Positions 10,468-20,618 are shown, numbered from the stretch's first letter. The stretch: DNA of 64,000 nucleotides from Variovorax paradoxus (GCF_022009635.1 NZ_CP091716.1:1007001-1071000); one strand, 5' to 3'. Numbers and translations: made by a program. Notes: generated by a model from the sequence alone, not told the origin.

Positions 10468-11760
10468 ATGAACGCGTTCAACGTCAGCGAGCACATGCAG
10501 ACCTTGGGTCTGCAAGCCAAAGCCGCTGCATTCCTCATGGCCCGTGCGGATGCAGCTACCAAAAACATAGCATTGAAGGCGCTGGCCCGGCGTCTGCGCG
10601 AAGCCGGCCCGGTGCTGGCCACGGCCAACCAGAAGGACCTGGAGCGCGCCACAGCCGCCGGCCTGTCGGCGCCGATGGTCGACCGCCTCAAGCTCACGCC
10701 CAAGGTCATCGAGACCGTCGCCCTGGGCTGCGAGCAGCTCGCCGGCATGGCCGACGTGATCGGCGAGATCATCGGCATGAAGCAGCAGCCCAGCGGCATC
10801 CGCGTGGGCCAGATGCGCGTGCCGATCGGCGTCTTCGGCATGATCTACGAGAGCCGGCCCAACGTGACCATCGAGGCCGCGAGCCTGGCCATCAAGAGCG
10901 GCAACGCGGCCATCCTGCGCGGCGGCTCGGAAGCCATTGAATCGAACAAGGCACTGGCGCTGCTGGTGTCGGAGGCGCTGGCCGAGGCCGGCCTGCCGGT
11001 CGATGCGGTGCAGCTGGTGCAGACCACCGACCGCGAAGCCGTCGGCCAGCTGATCGCCATGCCGGAGTTCGTGGACGTGATCATTCCGCGCGGCGGCAAG
11101 GGCCTGATCGAGCGCATCAGCCGCGATGCCAAGGTGCCGGTCATCAAGCACCTGGACGGCAATTGCCACGTGTACGTGGACGACACGGCGGAGTTCGACA
11201 TGGCGCTGCGCATCGTCGACAACGCCAAGACCCAGAAGTACAGCCCCTGCAACGCCGCCGAAGGCCTGCTGGTGTCGGCCACGGTCGCCGAAGACTTCCT
11301 GCCCGAGATTGCCGCCATCTTCGCCGCCAAGGGCGTGGAAATGCGCTGCGACCCGGAAGCCGCCCGCATCCTGCGCGCCGACGGCGCCATCGACCCGCAG
11401 GCCAAGGTGGTCGATGCCGTGGAGTCCGACTGGTCCGAGGAATACCTGGCCGCCGTGATCAGCATCAAGGTGGTGGCCGGCGTGGACGAGGCCATCGCCC
11501 ACATCAACCGCTACTCGAGCCATCACACCGACGCCATCGTCACGCGCGACCATGTGCATGCGCAGCGCTTCCTGCGCGAGGTCGATTCGGCCAGCGTCAT
11601 GGTCAATGCGAGCACCCGCTTCGCGGACGGGTTCGAGTTCGGGCTGGGTGCCGAAATCGGCATCAGCACCGACAAGTTCCATGCCCGCGGACCGGTCGGC
11701 ATCGAAGGACTGACCTCGCTCAAGTACGTTGTGCTCGGGCAGGGCGAAGTCCGGAGTTGA
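10468..11760 (+). CDS. proA: Gamma-glutamyl phosphate reductase
   Basis: A 430-residue cytoplasmic enzyme of proline synthesis that reduces gamma-glutamyl phosphate to glutamate-5-semialdehyde with NADPH. It belongs to the aldehyde dehydrogenase superfamily. Seen: [32 protein letters not shown], the dinucleotide-site region [10 protein letters not shown], the catalytic cysteine segment [12 protein letters not shown], and the C-terminal [20 protein letters not shown]. Length fits the family. It is the last gene of the leuS run or has its own promoter in the 70-nt gap. The partner proB is not in the window. Confidence 0.97.
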   Translation: MNAFNVSEHMQTLGLQAKAAAFLMARADAATKNIALKALARRLREAGPVLATANQKDLERATAAGLSAPMVDRLKLTPKVIETVALGCEQLAGMADVIGEIIGMKQQPSGIRVGQMRVPIGVFGMIYESRPNVTIEAASLAIKSGNAAILRGGSEAIESNKALALLVSEALAEAGLPVDAVQLVQTTDREAVGQLIAMPEFVDVIIPRGGKGLIERISRDAKVPVIKHLDGNCHVYVDDTAEFDMALRIVDNAKTQKYSPCNAAEGLLVSATVAEDFLPEIAAIFAAKGVEMRCDPEAARILRADGAIDPQAKVVDAVESDWSEEYLAAVISIKVVAGVDEAIAHINRYSSHHTDAIVTRDHVHAQRFLREVDSASVMVNASTRFADGFEFGLGAEIGISTDKFHARGPVGIEGLTSLKYVVLGQGEVRS

Positions 11761-11772
11761 GAAGCCGTGGAG

Positions 11773-11798
11773 AGCGGATTGGCTGAACCAAGTCCGCT
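11773..11798 (+). terminator. Possible weak terminator after proA
   Basis: An inverted repeat AGCGGATTGG / CCAAGTCCGCT (one bulged base) with a 5-nt loop lies 12 nt after the proA stop and is followed by a short T-rich stretch. The U-tract is interrupted, so termination may be partial. It sits in the 123-nt gap before gshA. Confidence 0.35.
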
Positions 11799-11883
11799 TT
11801 CTCCAGTCTTGTCATTGGGGCGGCCATCCCCAAATCCTACAATTCCGCTCCACCTTTAAGCACAAAACCAACAAGGCCGCCGC

Positions 11884-13212
11884 ATGGTTCCGCATCTCGT
11901 CACCGCCCTGACCGGCCCGATCAACGAACTGGAGCAGCGGGTCCTGGACTCGATGCCCGCCATCGAGCGCTGGTTCAGGCTCGAATGGATGGAACACACG
12001 CCGCCGTTCTACAGCGCCGTGGACATCCGCAACGCCGGTTTCAAGCTTGCGCCGGTCGACACCAACCTGTTCCCCGGCGGCTGGAACAACCTCACCAAGG
12101 AAATGCTGCCGCTGGCCGTCCAGGCGGCGCAGGCAGCCATCGAGAAGATCTGCCCGGAGGCGCGCAACCTGCTCGTCATTCCGGAAAATCACTCGAAAAA
12201 CACCTTTTACCTCGCCAACGTCGCGCAACTGGTGCGCATTTTCCATATGGCGGGGCTCAACGTGCGCATCGGGTCGATCGACCCGGCCATCAAGTCGCCC
12301 AAGAAGATCGAGTTGCCCGGCGGCGACGTCGTCACGCTGGAGCCGGTGGTTCGCACCAAGCGCCGGCTGGGGCTGAAGAACTTCGATCCCTGCACAATTC
12401 TGCTCAACAACGAGCTTTCCGCGGGAACGCCCGGCATCCTCGAAGACCTGCACGAGCAATACCTGCTGCCCCCGCTGCACGCGGGCTGGTCGGTGCGCCG
12501 CAAGAGCAACCACCTGCACAGCTATGAAGAGCTGTCCAAGCGCTTCGGCAAGCTGCTGGGCATCGACCCCTGGCTCATCAACCCGATCTATGCGCGTGCC
12601 GAGGGCGTCGACGTGGCAGAGGGCCGCGGCATCGACGTGCTGACCAGCCACGTGGACGCGGTGCTGACCAAGGTGCGCCGCAAGTACAAGGAATACGGCA
12701 TCAACGAGAAGCCGTTCGTGGTCGTCAAGGGCGGCCACAGCGACAGCGGCAGCCCGGGCGTGGTGACGGTGCGCGACGTGAAAGACGTCGAGGCGCTGAT
12801 CGGCAAGCAGCGCGGCGCCTCTGCCGCCAAGGCTGCCAACAGCCGCGAGGCGCGCGAGTTGCGCGACCTGCGCGAACCCACCGAGCTGATCGTCCAGGAA
12901 GGCGTGCTTACCAACGAGCGCGTGCACAACGGCGTGGCCGAACCGGTCGTCTACATGATGGACCGCTACGTGGTCGGCGGCTTCTACCGCGTGCATGCCG
13001 AGCAGGCGCCCGACGAGAACCTGAAGCTGCCGGGCGCGAGCTTCGTGCCGCTGGCTTTCTCCGAAAGCGCGCACCTGCCGCAGCCGGGCGCCAAGCCCGG
13101 TGCCAGCGCGCCGAACCGCTTCTACATGTACGGCGTGGTCGGCCGGCTGGCCATGGTGGCCGCCAGCTACGAGATGGAAGCCACCAACCCGGACGCCGAA
13201 ATCTACGAATGA
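11884..13212 (+). CDS. gshA: Glutamate-cysteine ligase (proteobacterial type)
   Basis: A 442-residue ATP-dependent ligase catalysing the first step of glutathione synthesis, forming gamma-glutamylcysteine. It belongs to the distinct beta/gammaproteobacterial GshA family and not to the E. coli type. Support comes from the N-terminal MVPHLVTALTGPINELE, SAVDIRNAGFKLAPVDTNLFPGG, LVIPENHSKNTFYLANVA and VVKGGHSDSGSPGVVTVRD. The second enzyme, gshB, lies 3.3 kb downstream on the same strand, separated by kup and benE. The leader (11799-11883) has no recognisable riboswitch. Confidence 0.94.
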   Translation: MVPHLVTALTGPINELEQRVLDSMPAIERWFRLEWMEHTPPFYSAVDIRNAGFKLAPVDTNLFPGGWNNLTKEMLPLAVQAAQAAIEKICPEARNLLVIPENHSKNTFYLANVAQLVRIFHMAGLNVRIGSIDPAIKSPKKIELPGGDVVTLEPVVRTKRRLGLKNFDPCTILLNNELSAGTPGILEDLHEQYLLPPLHAGWSVRRKSNHLHSYEELSKRFGKLLGIDPWLINPIYARAEGVDVAEGRGIDVLTSHVDAVLTKVRRKYKEYGINEKPFVVVKGGHSDSGSPGVVTVRDVKDVEALIGKQRGASAAKAANSREARELRDLREPTELIVQEGVLTNERVHNGVAEPVVYMMDRYVVGGFYRVHAEQAPDENLKLPGASFVPLAFSESAHLPQPGAKPGASAPNRFYMYGVVGRLAMVAASYEMEATNPDAEIYE

Positions 13213-13296
13213 TTGTGGGGGCCGGCTTGCGGCGGCGGCGGGCGGCGGCAAAATAGCGGCCCCACATCAACGGAACCCAAAGGGCGGAGGGGATGC

Positions 13297-15246
13297 ATGG
13301 CGCCGGAGCGGCTGCCATGGATCCTTCGCGTGTCTGACGCGTCGATTGAAGCAGCCAGCCCTTTTCCCATCGACCTCGTGTCAGCCCCCAAAACCATCTC
13401 CGCCGGCCTGATCGTCGGCGCCATCGGCGTCGTTTACGGCGACATCGGCACCAGCGTCCTGTATGCCGTCAAGGAAGTGTTCGGCCACGGCCATGTGCCG
13501 TTCACGGTCGAAAACGTCTACGGCATCCTGTCGATGTTCTTCTGGACGCTCACCGTCATCGTCTCCATCAAGTACGTGGTGCTGGTGCTGCGCGCCGACA
13601 ACGAAGGCGAGGGCGGGCTGGTCGCGATGCTCGCGCTGGCCTCGCGCGCGGTGGCCGACAAACCCAGGCTGCGCCACCTGCTGCTGGTGGTCGGCATCTT
13701 CGGCACTTCCCTCTTCTACGGCGACGGGGTCATCACGCCGGCCATCTCGGTGCTGTCGGCGGTCGAGGGCCTGGAGGTGGTGTCGCCGCACTTCACGCAC
13801 TACGTCATTCCGCTCACGCTGGTCGTTCTGTTCTGCCTGTTCGTGGTGCAAAAGCGCGGCACGGCGGGCATCGGCAAGTTCTTCGGGCCGGTCACGCTGG
13901 TGTGGTTCCTGTCGATCGCGGTGCTCGGCGTGTCGCAGATCGTGCACCACCCCGAAATCCTGAAGGCGCTGAACCCGTTCTATGCGCTGAAGTTCATCTG
14001 GGACAACCCCGGCACCAGCTTCATCCTGCTGGGCGCCACCGTGCTGTGCGTGACCGGGGCCGAGGCGCTGTACGCCGACCTGGGCCACTTCGGCAAAAGC
14101 CCGATCCGCATCGCGTGGTTCTCGGTCGTGATGCCGGCGCTCACGCTCAACTACTTCGGCCAAGGCGCGCTCCTGCTGGAGAACCCTGAAGCGGTGAAGA
14201 ACCCGTTCTTCATGATGGCGCCCGAATGGGCGCTCATTCCGCTGGTGCTGCTGGCCACGCTGGCCACGGTGATCGCGTCGCAGGCGCTCATCACCGGCGC
14301 CTTCAGCGTCACGCGCCAAGTCATCCAGCTGGGCTACCTGCCGCGCCTGAACATCGAGCACACCAGCGTGCGCACGGCCGGCCAGATCTACATTCCGCTG
14401 GTCAACTGGGGCCTGTTCGTGGCCATCGTTCTGGCGGTGGTCATGTTCCGCTCGTCGAGCAGCCTGGCCGCGGCCTACGGCATCGCCGTGACCACCGACA
14501 TGCTGATCACCACGGTGCTGACCTTCTTCGTGATCCGCTATGCATGGAAGCTGCCGCTGCTGCTGTGCATCGGATCGACGGCGGTGTTCTTCTTCGTCGA
14601 CTTCATGTTCTTCGCCTCGAACCTGCTCAAGCTGTTCGAGGGCGGCTGGTTCCCGCTGATGATCGGCGGCTTCGTCTTCACGCTGATGATCACGTGGAAG
14701 GAAGGCCGCCGCCTGATGGGCGAGGCGCAGCATGCCGACGCTATCGACCTGAAGTCCTTCCTCGACTCGGTGTTCGTGAGCCCGCCGGTGCGCGTGGACG
14801 GCACGGCGGTGTTCCTCACGGCCGAGCCGGGCGTGGTGCCCAACGCGCTGCTGCACAACCTCAAGCACAACAAGGTGCTGCACGAGCAGAACATGTTCGT
14901 CACCGTGCGCAACCACGAGGTGCCCTGGATCCCGATGGACAAGCGCATCGAGATCGAGGCGCTGGGCCACCACTGCTGGCAGATCACCGTGCACTACGGC
15001 TTCAAGAACGACATCGACCTGCCGCGCGCGCTCGAGCATGCACGCATGCGCGGCTGCCAACTGGAAGCGATGACGACCAGCTACTTCCTGTCGCGCGACG
15101 TCGTGATCCCCACGCTGGGCAGCGGCATGGCGCCGTGGCGCGAGAAGCTGTTCGCGCAGATGCACCACAACGCGAGCGGCGCGGCGGCTTTCCTCGGGCT
15201 GCCGAACAACGCAGTGGTGGAGCTGGGGTCCAAGATCGAGATCTGA
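13297..15246 (+). CDS. kup: Kup family low-affinity potassium uptake protein
   Basis: An inner-membrane K+/H+ symporter. The chosen ATG at 13297 gives 649 residues and is preceded by a good ribosome site (GGCGGAGGGG). A GTG at 13378 would give 622 residues, the usual Kup length, but has no visible ribosome site. An in-frame start at 13213, directly after gshA, is possible but unlikely. The protein shows the Kup N-terminal signature [18 protein letters not shown], about 12 hydrophobic segments over the first 440 residues, [37 protein letters not shown], and a hydrophilic C-terminal domain of roughly 170 residues. It stands between gshA and benE/gshB. Confidence 0.93.
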   Translation: MAPERLPWILRVSDASIEAASPFPIDLVSAPKTISAGLIVGAIGVVYGDIGTSVLYAVKEVFGHGHVPFTVENVYGILSMFFWTLTVIVSIKYVVLVLRADNEGEGGLVAMLALASRAVADKPRLRHLLLVVGIFGTSLFYGDGVITPAISVLSAVEGLEVVSPHFTHYVIPLTLVVLFCLFVVQKRGTAGIGKFFGPVTLVWFLSIAVLGVSQIVHHPEILKALNPFYALKFIWDNPGTSFILLGATVLCVTGAEALYADLGHFGKSPIRIAWFSVVMPALTLNYFGQGALLLENPEAVKNPFFMMAPEWALIPLVLLATLATVIASQALITGAFSVTRQVIQLGYLPRLNIEHTSVRTAGQIYIPLVNWGLFVAIVLAVVMFRSSSSLAAAYGIAVTTDMLITTVLTFFVIRYAWKLPLLLCIGSTAVFFFVDFMFFASNLLKLFEGGWFPLMIGGFVFTLMITWKEGRRLMGEAQHADAIDLKSFLDSVFVSPPVRVDGTAVFLTAEPGVVPNALLHNLKHNKVLHEQNMFVTVRNHEVPWIPMDKRIEIEALGHHCWQITVHYGFKNDIDLPRALEHARMRGCQLEAMTTSYFLSRDVVIPTLGSGMAPWREKLFAQMHHNASGAAAFLGLPNNAVVELGSKIEI

Positions 15247-15267
15247 CCCCGGCGGCACAATCGCCCG

Positions 15268-16545
15268 ATGTCGTTCTTCAAAGACCTGAGCCTGTCGGCC
15301 TTCACCGCGGGCTTCGTCGCGGTGCTCGTGGGTTTCACGAGTTCGGTGGCCATCGTGTTCCAGGCCGCGCAGGCCTTCGGCGCCACGCCGGAGCTGGCGG
15401 CCTCGTGGATGTGGGCGCTGGGCATCGGCATGGGGCTGGCCTCCGCGCTGCCCTCGCTGTGGTGGAAGAAGCCCGTGATGATCGCCTGGAGCACGCCCGG
15501 CGCCGCCGTGCTGGCTGTCGCCGGCATGGGCTACGGCATGGGCGAGGCGGTGGGCGCGTTCATCGTCTGCGCGGTGCTGATCGTGCTGGCGGGGGCCACC
15601 GGCTGGTTCGAGCGGGTGATGAACAGGATTCCGATGGCGATCGCCTCCGCGCTGCTCGCGGGCGTGCTCGCGCGCTTCGGCCTGTCGGCCTTCATCGCGG
15701 CGCAGACCGCGCTGCCTCTGGTGCTGCTGATGCTCGGCACCTACCTCGTCGGCAAGCGCCTGCTGCCGCGCTATGCGGTGCCGCTCACGCTGCTGGTCGC
15801 CATCGTGTACGCGGCGGCGCGCGGGCAACTGGCGTGGTCGGCAGTGCATTTCTCGTTCACCTGGCCGGTGTTCACGATGCCGGTCTTCAGCTGGCAGGCG
15901 ATCGTGAGCCTGGCGCTGCCGCTGTTCGTCGTAACGATGGCCTCGCAGAACCTGCCGGGCGTGGCCGCCATCCGCGCTTCGGGTTATGGCGATCTGCCGG
16001 TCAGCAAGCTCATCACCATCAGCGGGCTGACGACGCTGGTGCTCGCGCCCTTCGGCGCCTTCGCGCTGAACCTGAGCGCCATCACCGCCGCCATCTGCAT
16101 GGGCCGCGAGGCGCATGAAGACCCGGCGCGGCGCTACACGGCGGCGGTGAGCTGCGGCGCGATCTACGTGGTGATCGGGCTGTTCGGCGCTGCGGTCACC
16201 GGGCTGCTCACGGCGTTTCCGAAGGAACTGGTCGCGGCCATCGCCGGGCTGGCGCTGCTGGGCACCATCGGCGGCGGGCTCGCGGCGGCAGTGCGCGACG
16301 AGTCGCACCGCGAGGCGGCGTTGATCACCTTCCTGGTCACGCTCTCCGGCGTCACGCTGGCGGGCATCGGCTCGGCGTTCTGGGGCGTGGTGGCCGGGGC
16401 GGTGGCGCTGGCCGTGCAGCACGTCGGGCGCGCATCGCCCCCGGAAAAGGCCCCTGCCGGCAAGGACATCGCCGCTTCCGGCAACATCGCGCCCGATACC
16501 CAAGTGCAAGTGGCCGCCGCTCCCGGCGCCGGAAAGAACGCCTGA
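15268..16545 (+). CDS. benE: Benzoate/H+ symporter family transporter BenE
   Basis: A 425-residue integral membrane protein with about 12 hydrophobic segments, from the BenE family that imports benzoate with protons. Landmarks are the N-terminal FKDLSLSAFTAGFVAVLVGFTSS, ALPSLWWKKPVMIAWSTPGAAVLA, VVTMASQNLPGVAAIRASGY, and GREAHEDPARRYTAA in a cytoplasmic loop. The C-terminus carries about 35 residues of soluble Ala/Pro-rich tail. No ben catabolic genes are nearby, so the substrate may not be benzoate. The stop overlaps the gshB start by one base (TGATG), which indicates translational coupling with glutathione synthetase. Confidence 0.9.
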   Translation: MSFFKDLSLSAFTAGFVAVLVGFTSSVAIVFQAAQAFGATPELAASWMWALGIGMGLASALPSLWWKKPVMIAWSTPGAAVLAVAGMGYGMGEAVGAFIVCAVLIVLAGATGWFERVMNRIPMAIASALLAGVLARFGLSAFIAAQTALPLVLLMLGTYLVGKRLLPRYAVPLTLLVAIVYAAARGQLAWSAVHFSFTWPVFTMPVFSWQAIVSLALPLFVVTMASQNLPGVAAIRASGYGDLPVSKLITISGLTTLVLAPFGAFALNLSAITAAICMGREAHEDPARRYTAAVSCGAIYVVIGLFGAAVTGLLTAFPKELVAAIAGLALLGTIGGGLAAAVRDESHREAALITFLVTLSGVTLAGIGSAFWGVVAGAVALAVQHVGRASPPEKAPAGKDIAASGNIAPDTQVQVAAAPGAGKNA

Positions 16546-17504
16546 TGAAAAACATCCTCTTCGTCGCCGACCCGCTCGATCATTTCAAGATCTACAAGGA
16601 CACGACCTTCTCGATGATGCGCGAGGCCCAGCGCCGCGGTCATCGCATCGCGGCCTGCCTGCCGCAGGACATCCAGTGGAAGTCGGGCGGCTTCGTCACC
16701 GCCACGGTGCAGCAGATCACGCTGACGGGCGACGCCAAGGACTGGTATCGCGTCGACATCACCGAGTCGAAGGCGCTGAAGGACTTCGACGCGGTGCTGA
16801 TGCGCAAGGACCCGCCCTTCGACGCCGAGTACATCTACGCCACGCACCTGCTGGAGCAGGCCGAGCGCGAAGGCGGCCGGGTGGTCAACTCGCCGCGCGC
16901 GCTGCGCGACCATCCGGAAAAGCTCGCGATCATGGAGTTTCCGCAGTTCGTCACGCCCACGCTGGTCACGCGCAGCGCGCAGGCGGTGCGCGACTTCCAT
17001 GCGGAGCACGGCGACATCATCCTCAAGCCGCTCGACGGCATGGGCGGCATGGGCATCTTCCGCGTGAAGCAGGATGCGCTGAACCTGGGCTCCATCGTCG
17101 AGACGCTCAACAAGGACGGCGCCGAAACCATCATGGTGCAGCGCTTCGTGCCCGAGGTCGTTCAGGGCGACAAGCGCATCCTGATCATCGCGGGCGAGCC
17201 GGCGCCCTTCGTGCTGGCGCGCATTCCGCAAGGCACCGAGGTGCGCGGCAATCTCGCGGCCGGCGGCAAGGGCGTGGCCCAGCCGCTGACGGCGCGCAAC
17301 CGCGAGATCGCCGAGACCATCGGCCGCGTGCTCGCGCCGCGCGGGCTGCTGCTGATCGGGCTCGACGTGATCGGCGACTCGGTCACCGAGATCAACGTGA
17401 CCAGCCCGACCTGCTTCCAGGAAATCACCGAGCAGACCGGCTTCGACGTGCCGGCCATGTTCATCGACGCGCTGGAAGCGACCCTGCGGGCGCAGGGCCG
17501 CTGA
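16545..17504 (+). CDS. gshB: Glutathione synthetase
   Basis: A 319-residue ATP-grasp enzyme that adds glycine to gamma-glutamylcysteine to make glutathione. Seen: N-terminal ILFVADPLDHFKIYKDTTF, the ATP-grasp lysine segment DIILKPLDGMGGMGIFRV, VQGDKRILIIAGEP, and the metal-binding end DVIGDSVTEINVTSPTCFQEI. Length matches E. coli GshB (about 316). It overlaps the benE stop by 1 nt and converges on the TonB receptor gene with 13 nt between stops. Confidence 0.96.
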   Translation: MKNILFVADPLDHFKIYKDTTFSMMREAQRRGHRIAACLPQDIQWKSGGFVTATVQQITLTGDAKDWYRVDITESKALKDFDAVLMRKDPPFDAEYIYATHLLEQAEREGGRVVNSPRALRDHPEKLAIMEFPQFVTPTLVTRSAQAVRDFHAEHGDIILKPLDGMGGMGIFRVKQDALNLGSIVETLNKDGAETIMVQRFVPEVVQGDKRILIIAGEPAPFVLARIPQGTEVRGNLAAGGKGVAQPLTARNREIAETIGRVLAPRGLLLIGLDVIGDSVTEINVTSPTCFQEITEQTGFDVPAMFIDALEATLRAQGR

Positions 17505-17517
17505 CTCAGGCCGATCC

Positions 17518-19734
17518 TCAGAAGTCGATGGTGCCGCTCAGCGAGAAGGTGCGCGGCGCGCCCAGCACCAGGTAGTTGCTGCCCTGCGTGCCGCCCACCG
17601 AGGCCCAGTACGATTTGTTGAACAGGTTGTCGATGCGCGCGCGCAGCGTGAGCGCACGGCCGTTGCCCAGGTCGACCAGGTAGCGCGCGCCGATGTCGAA
17701 GCGCGTCCACGACGGCACCGACTGGGTGTTGGTGGCGTTGGCGTATTGCTTCGAGGTGTAGAGCACGCGGGCGTTCAGCGACAGATTGCGCAGGCCCGGC
17801 ACGTCCCATTCGGCGCCCAGGTTGGCTTGTTGCTTGGCCACGCCGATGGCGGTGAGGCCGTCGGTGGCGCCGCCTTGGGTGTTCTTCTGCTTGGCGTCGA
17901 GCAGCGTCAGGCCACCGAGCAGGCGCAGGCCCTTGGTCGGCTGGCCGAACACCGAGAACTCCAGGCCCTGGTTGCGCTGCTTGCCGTACAGGCCGTAGGT
18001 CTGGCCCGAGTAGTAATACGTCGGCTGGTCGGTGGTGAAGAACGCGGCGCTGGCGCCGAGCGTGCCGCCGTCGTACTTGACGCCGACTTCCTTCTGCTTG
18101 GCCTGGTAGGGCGCGAAGATTTCGCCGGCATTGGTGACGGGGCGGTTGTTCACCGTGGTGCCCGCCACGTTGCCCTTGACCAGGCCTTCGATGTAGTTGG
18201 CGTAGGCCGAGACTGTCGGCGTGATCTTGAACACGACGCCGGCCACCGGCGTGGTCTTGCTCTTGTCGTAGTAGCTGGTTTGCTTGAGCGTGTTGTAGGC
18301 GTAGCTGGTCTGCTCGATGGTCTGGCGGCGCGCGCCGAGCGTGACGAGCAGGCGGTCGTCCATGAAGGCCATGGTGTCGGCGATGGCCACGCTCGCGGTG
18401 TCGATGCGGTCGGTCAGGCGCGGGTTGTCCAGCGTGTTGCCCACGAACGCGCCGTTGGCGATCGGGTTGGGCGACGCGTACGGCGTGTAGATGTTGTTGC
18501 GCACGCTCTGCGCCGAGATGGCGTAGGCGTTGTCGCGATCGTTGCTGTACTTGGCGGCCGAGGCCACCAGCGTGTGCTTTACCGGGCCGGTGGTGAAGTT
18601 GCCGCGCACGCCGATCTCGCCGGTGCCGATGCGGTCTTCGCGGGTGTTGCTGAAGCGCGTGTTGCTGGTGTTGCCGAAGGCGTCGGTGAGCGTCGGGTTC
18701 GACAGCACGTTGTCTTCGCTGCTGCGGCGCACGCCGCCGGCGGCCCAGGCCGTGATGTTGTCGGTGATGTCGACTTCGCCGCGGAAGGTGGCGAACTTGT
18801 CCTTTTCCTTGGAGTAGGTCCAGGGCTGGGCGAAGTTGGTGCGGGCGTCGGGCGCGCGCGGGATCGGCAGCGTGGAAGAGGGCGTCAGGCTCGGGCGGCC
18901 GTCCTTCAGGTCGTAGTCCTGATAGCCGAAGTCGGCCGACAGGCGCACGTTGCGGTTGTGCCAGTCGAGCCCGATGCCGAAGGCGCTGAGCTGCTGGCTT
19001 TCCTTGTTCACGCCGGTGCCGCCTTCGCGGCGCACCGCGTTCACGCGCACGCCCAGGCTGTCGTCGGGGCCGAAGCGGCGTGCCAGGTCGAGGTTGACGA
19101 AGCCCTGGCCGCCGCTTTGCACGCCGAAGCCGACACGCGTGAGCGGCTCGTTGGGCGCGCGCTTGGGCAGCAGGTTGATCGCACCGCCGATGCCGCTGCC
19201 GCCGGGGGCCGCGCCGTTCAGGAAGGTGTTGGCGCCGCGGAACACTTCCACGCGCTCGAAGAATTCGGAGGCGATGTACTGGCGCGGCAGCATGCCGTAG
19301 AGGCCGTTGTACGAGACGTCGTCCGAGTACACGGGGAAGCCGCGCACCACGTACAGCTCCTGGAAGTTGCCGAAGCCGCGGGCCTGGCGCACCGACGGGT
19401 CGTTCAGCAGCACGTCGGCCACGCTCTTGGCCTGCTGGTCCTGGATCAGCTCGTTGGTGTAGTTGGTGCTGGAGAAGGGCGTGCTCATCATGTCCTGGTT
19501 GCCCAGGATGCCGACGCGCCCGCCGCGCGCCACCTGGCCGCCGGCGTAGGGCTTGGTCAGGCCTTCGGCCGATGCGTCGGCGCTGGCTTCCACGTTCACC
19601 GTGGCCAGGGTGCCGCTCGATGCCGCTCCGGCGGCCGGTTCGGCCGTGGTGTTCTGGGCCAGTGCCGCCACGGCATTGAGCGTGAGCAGCGTTGCGACCA
19701 CGGTTGGCCGAAGGTAGAAATGAGGTGCGGGCAT
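17518..19734 (-). CDS. TonB-dependent siderophore receptor
   Basis: A 738-residue outer-membrane receptor that imports ferric siderophores using TonB energy. The ATG at 19734 gives a clear signal peptide (RPTVVATLLTLNAVAALAQ). Longer in-frame starts upstream would add a stretch without signal-peptide character. A plug domain follows (about residues 85-200; NELIQDQQAKSVADVLLNDPSVR, ELYVVRGFPVYSDDVSYNGLYG, VEVFRGANTFLNGAAPGGSGIGG), then a 22-strand barrel ending in SLSGTIDF with the terminal phenylalanine. It resembles the FhuE/FpvA-like family. No signalling extension or FecIR pair is nearby. A Fur-like site 23 nt upstream of the start suggests iron repression. Confidence 0.93.
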   Translation of the reverse strand: MPAPHFYLRPTVVATLLTLNAVAALAQNTTAEPAAGAASSGTLATVNVEASADASAEGLTKPYAGGQVARGGRVGILGNQDMMSTPFSSTNYTNELIQDQQAKSVADVLLNDPSVRQARGFGNFQELYVVRGFPVYSDDVSYNGLYGMLPRQYIASEFFERVEVFRGANTFLNGAAPGGSGIGGAINLLPKRAPNEPLTRVGFGVQSGGQGFVNLDLARRFGPDDSLGVRVNAVRREGGTGVNKESQQLSAFGIGLDWHNRNVRLSADFGYQDYDLKDGRPSLTPSSTLPIPRAPDARTNFAQPWTYSKEKDKFATFRGEVDITDNITAWAAGGVRRSSEDNVLSNPTLTDAFGNTSNTRFSNTREDRIGTGEIGVRGNFTTGPVKHTLVASAAKYSNDRDNAYAISAQSVRNNIYTPYASPNPIANGAFVGNTLDNPRLTDRIDTASVAIADTMAFMDDRLLVTLGARRQTIEQTSYAYNTLKQTSYYDKSKTTPVAGVVFKITPTVSAYANYIEGLVKGNVAGTTVNNRPVTNAGEIFAPYQAKQKEVGVKYDGGTLGASAAFFTTDQPTYYYSGQTYGLYGKQRNQGLEFSVFGQPTKGLRLLGGLTLLDAKQKNTQGGATDGLTAIGVAKQQANLGAEWDVPGLRNLSLNARVLYTSKQYANATNTQSVPSWTRFDIGARYLVDLGNGRALTLRARIDNLFNKSYWASVGGTQGSNYLVLGAPRTFSLSGTIDF

Positions 19735-19756
19735 GGGCGGTTCGAAAAGATGCAAA

Positions 19757-19776
19757 TGAGAACCGTTATTGTTCTC
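19757..19776 (-). promoter_or_regulatory. Fur-box-like operator of the siderophore receptor
   Basis: The stretch contains TGAGAAC-C-GTTATTG, a partial 7-1-7 match to the Fur core, and also the perfect inverted repeat GAGAAC-N7-GTTCTC. It lies just upstream of the receptor start in an AT-richer pocket. Match to consensus is imperfect, so the call rests on position and the target's function. Confidence 0.5.
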
Positions 19777-19850
19777 TCTCTTGCACCCGCCCACCGATAC
19801 TTTATTGCACTGTTGCGAAAATGTGTCAGTAAAAAGATTGCAATGCCGGC

Positions 19851-20618
19851 CTAGTACCCCGAAAGCCGCCCATCCACGAACACATGAAGCTCGCCCGGCG
19901 CGAACTGGGTCCAGGTTTCGTTGGTCGTGAGCGGGGCCGTCACCACCACCGCCACGCGGTCGCTGGGCGTGGTGTGCTGAGCGAAGTCGATCGCCAGGTC
20001 TTCGTCGGAGAGTTGCGCGGTGACGAAGGGGTGCTGGCGCTCCACGTACCAAAGGTTGGTGGAGGCATGGGCCCACAGCGCCTGTCCGTTGGACAGCATG
20101 AAATTGAAGGTGCCGTGGCTCGCCAGTTGCGGTGCCAGTTCGCGCAGCGTGAGCGTCAGTTCTTCGATGCTCGGCACGCCCGCGTGCGACTTGGCCAGCT
20201 CCTGCATGATCCAGCAGAAGGCGTGCTCGCTGTCGGTGTTGCCCACCGGGTGGAAGTTGCCGTGCAGGCGCGGGCGGAATTCCTTCAAATCGCCGTTATG
20301 GGCGAACACCCAGTAGCGCCCCCACAGCTCGCGCACGAACGGGTGGCAGTTCTGCAGGTTGACCTCGCCCTGCGTCGCCTTGCGGATGTGCGCGATGACG
20401 TTGCGGCTCTGGATGGGATAGCGCCGGATCAGCTCCGCCACCGGCGATTCGCACGCCGGCTGGTGGTCCACGAAGTGGCGCAGCCCGCGGTCCTCGAAGA
20501 ACGCGATGCCCCAGCCGTCGGCATGGTGATCGGTGCGGCCACCGCGCTGCGCGAACCCCGTGAAGCTGAAGGTCACGTCGGTCGGCGTGTTGCAGTTCAT
20601 CCCTAGCAATTGACACAT
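19851..20618 (-). CDS. Class II glutamine amidotransferase (YafJ-like)
   Basis: A 255-residue Ntn-hydrolase-fold glutaminase domain protein. After removal of Met1 the catalytic Cys2 is exposed (MCQLLGMNCNTP). RGGRTDHHADGWGIAFFED, IAHIRKATQGEVNLQNCHPF and FAHNGDLKEF provide the glutamine-site arginine, Asn and Gly-Asp. It is a stand-alone glutaminase domain with no synthetase partner in the window, so the ammonia acceptor is unknown. The YafJ family is annotated only by fold. It lies 39 nt downstream of the ABC binding protein gene on the same strand. Confidence 0.88.
   Translation of the reverse strand: MCQLLGMNCNTPTDVTFSFTGFAQRGGRTDHHADGWGIAFFEDRGLRHFVDHQPACESPVAELIRRYPIQSRNVIAHIRKATQGEVNLQNCHPFVRELWGRYWVFAHNGDLKEFRPRLHGNFHPVGNTDSEHAFCWIMQELAKSHAGVPSIEELTLTLRELAPQLASHGTFNFMLSNGQALWAHASTNLWYVERQHPFVTAQLSDEDLAIDFAQHTTPSDRVAVVVTAPLTTNETWTQFAPGELHVFVDGRLSGY

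Noticed and set aside
13381..16509. Very long open frame opposite kup and benE
   Set aside because: It is rich in Arg, His, Gln and Asp without domain features, while the plus strand encodes two well-recognised transporters. It is a GC-bias shadow.
19735..20076. N-terminal extension of the siderophore receptor
   Set aside because: The extension covers the Fur-like site and the neighbouring gene end, and would bury the signal peptide.
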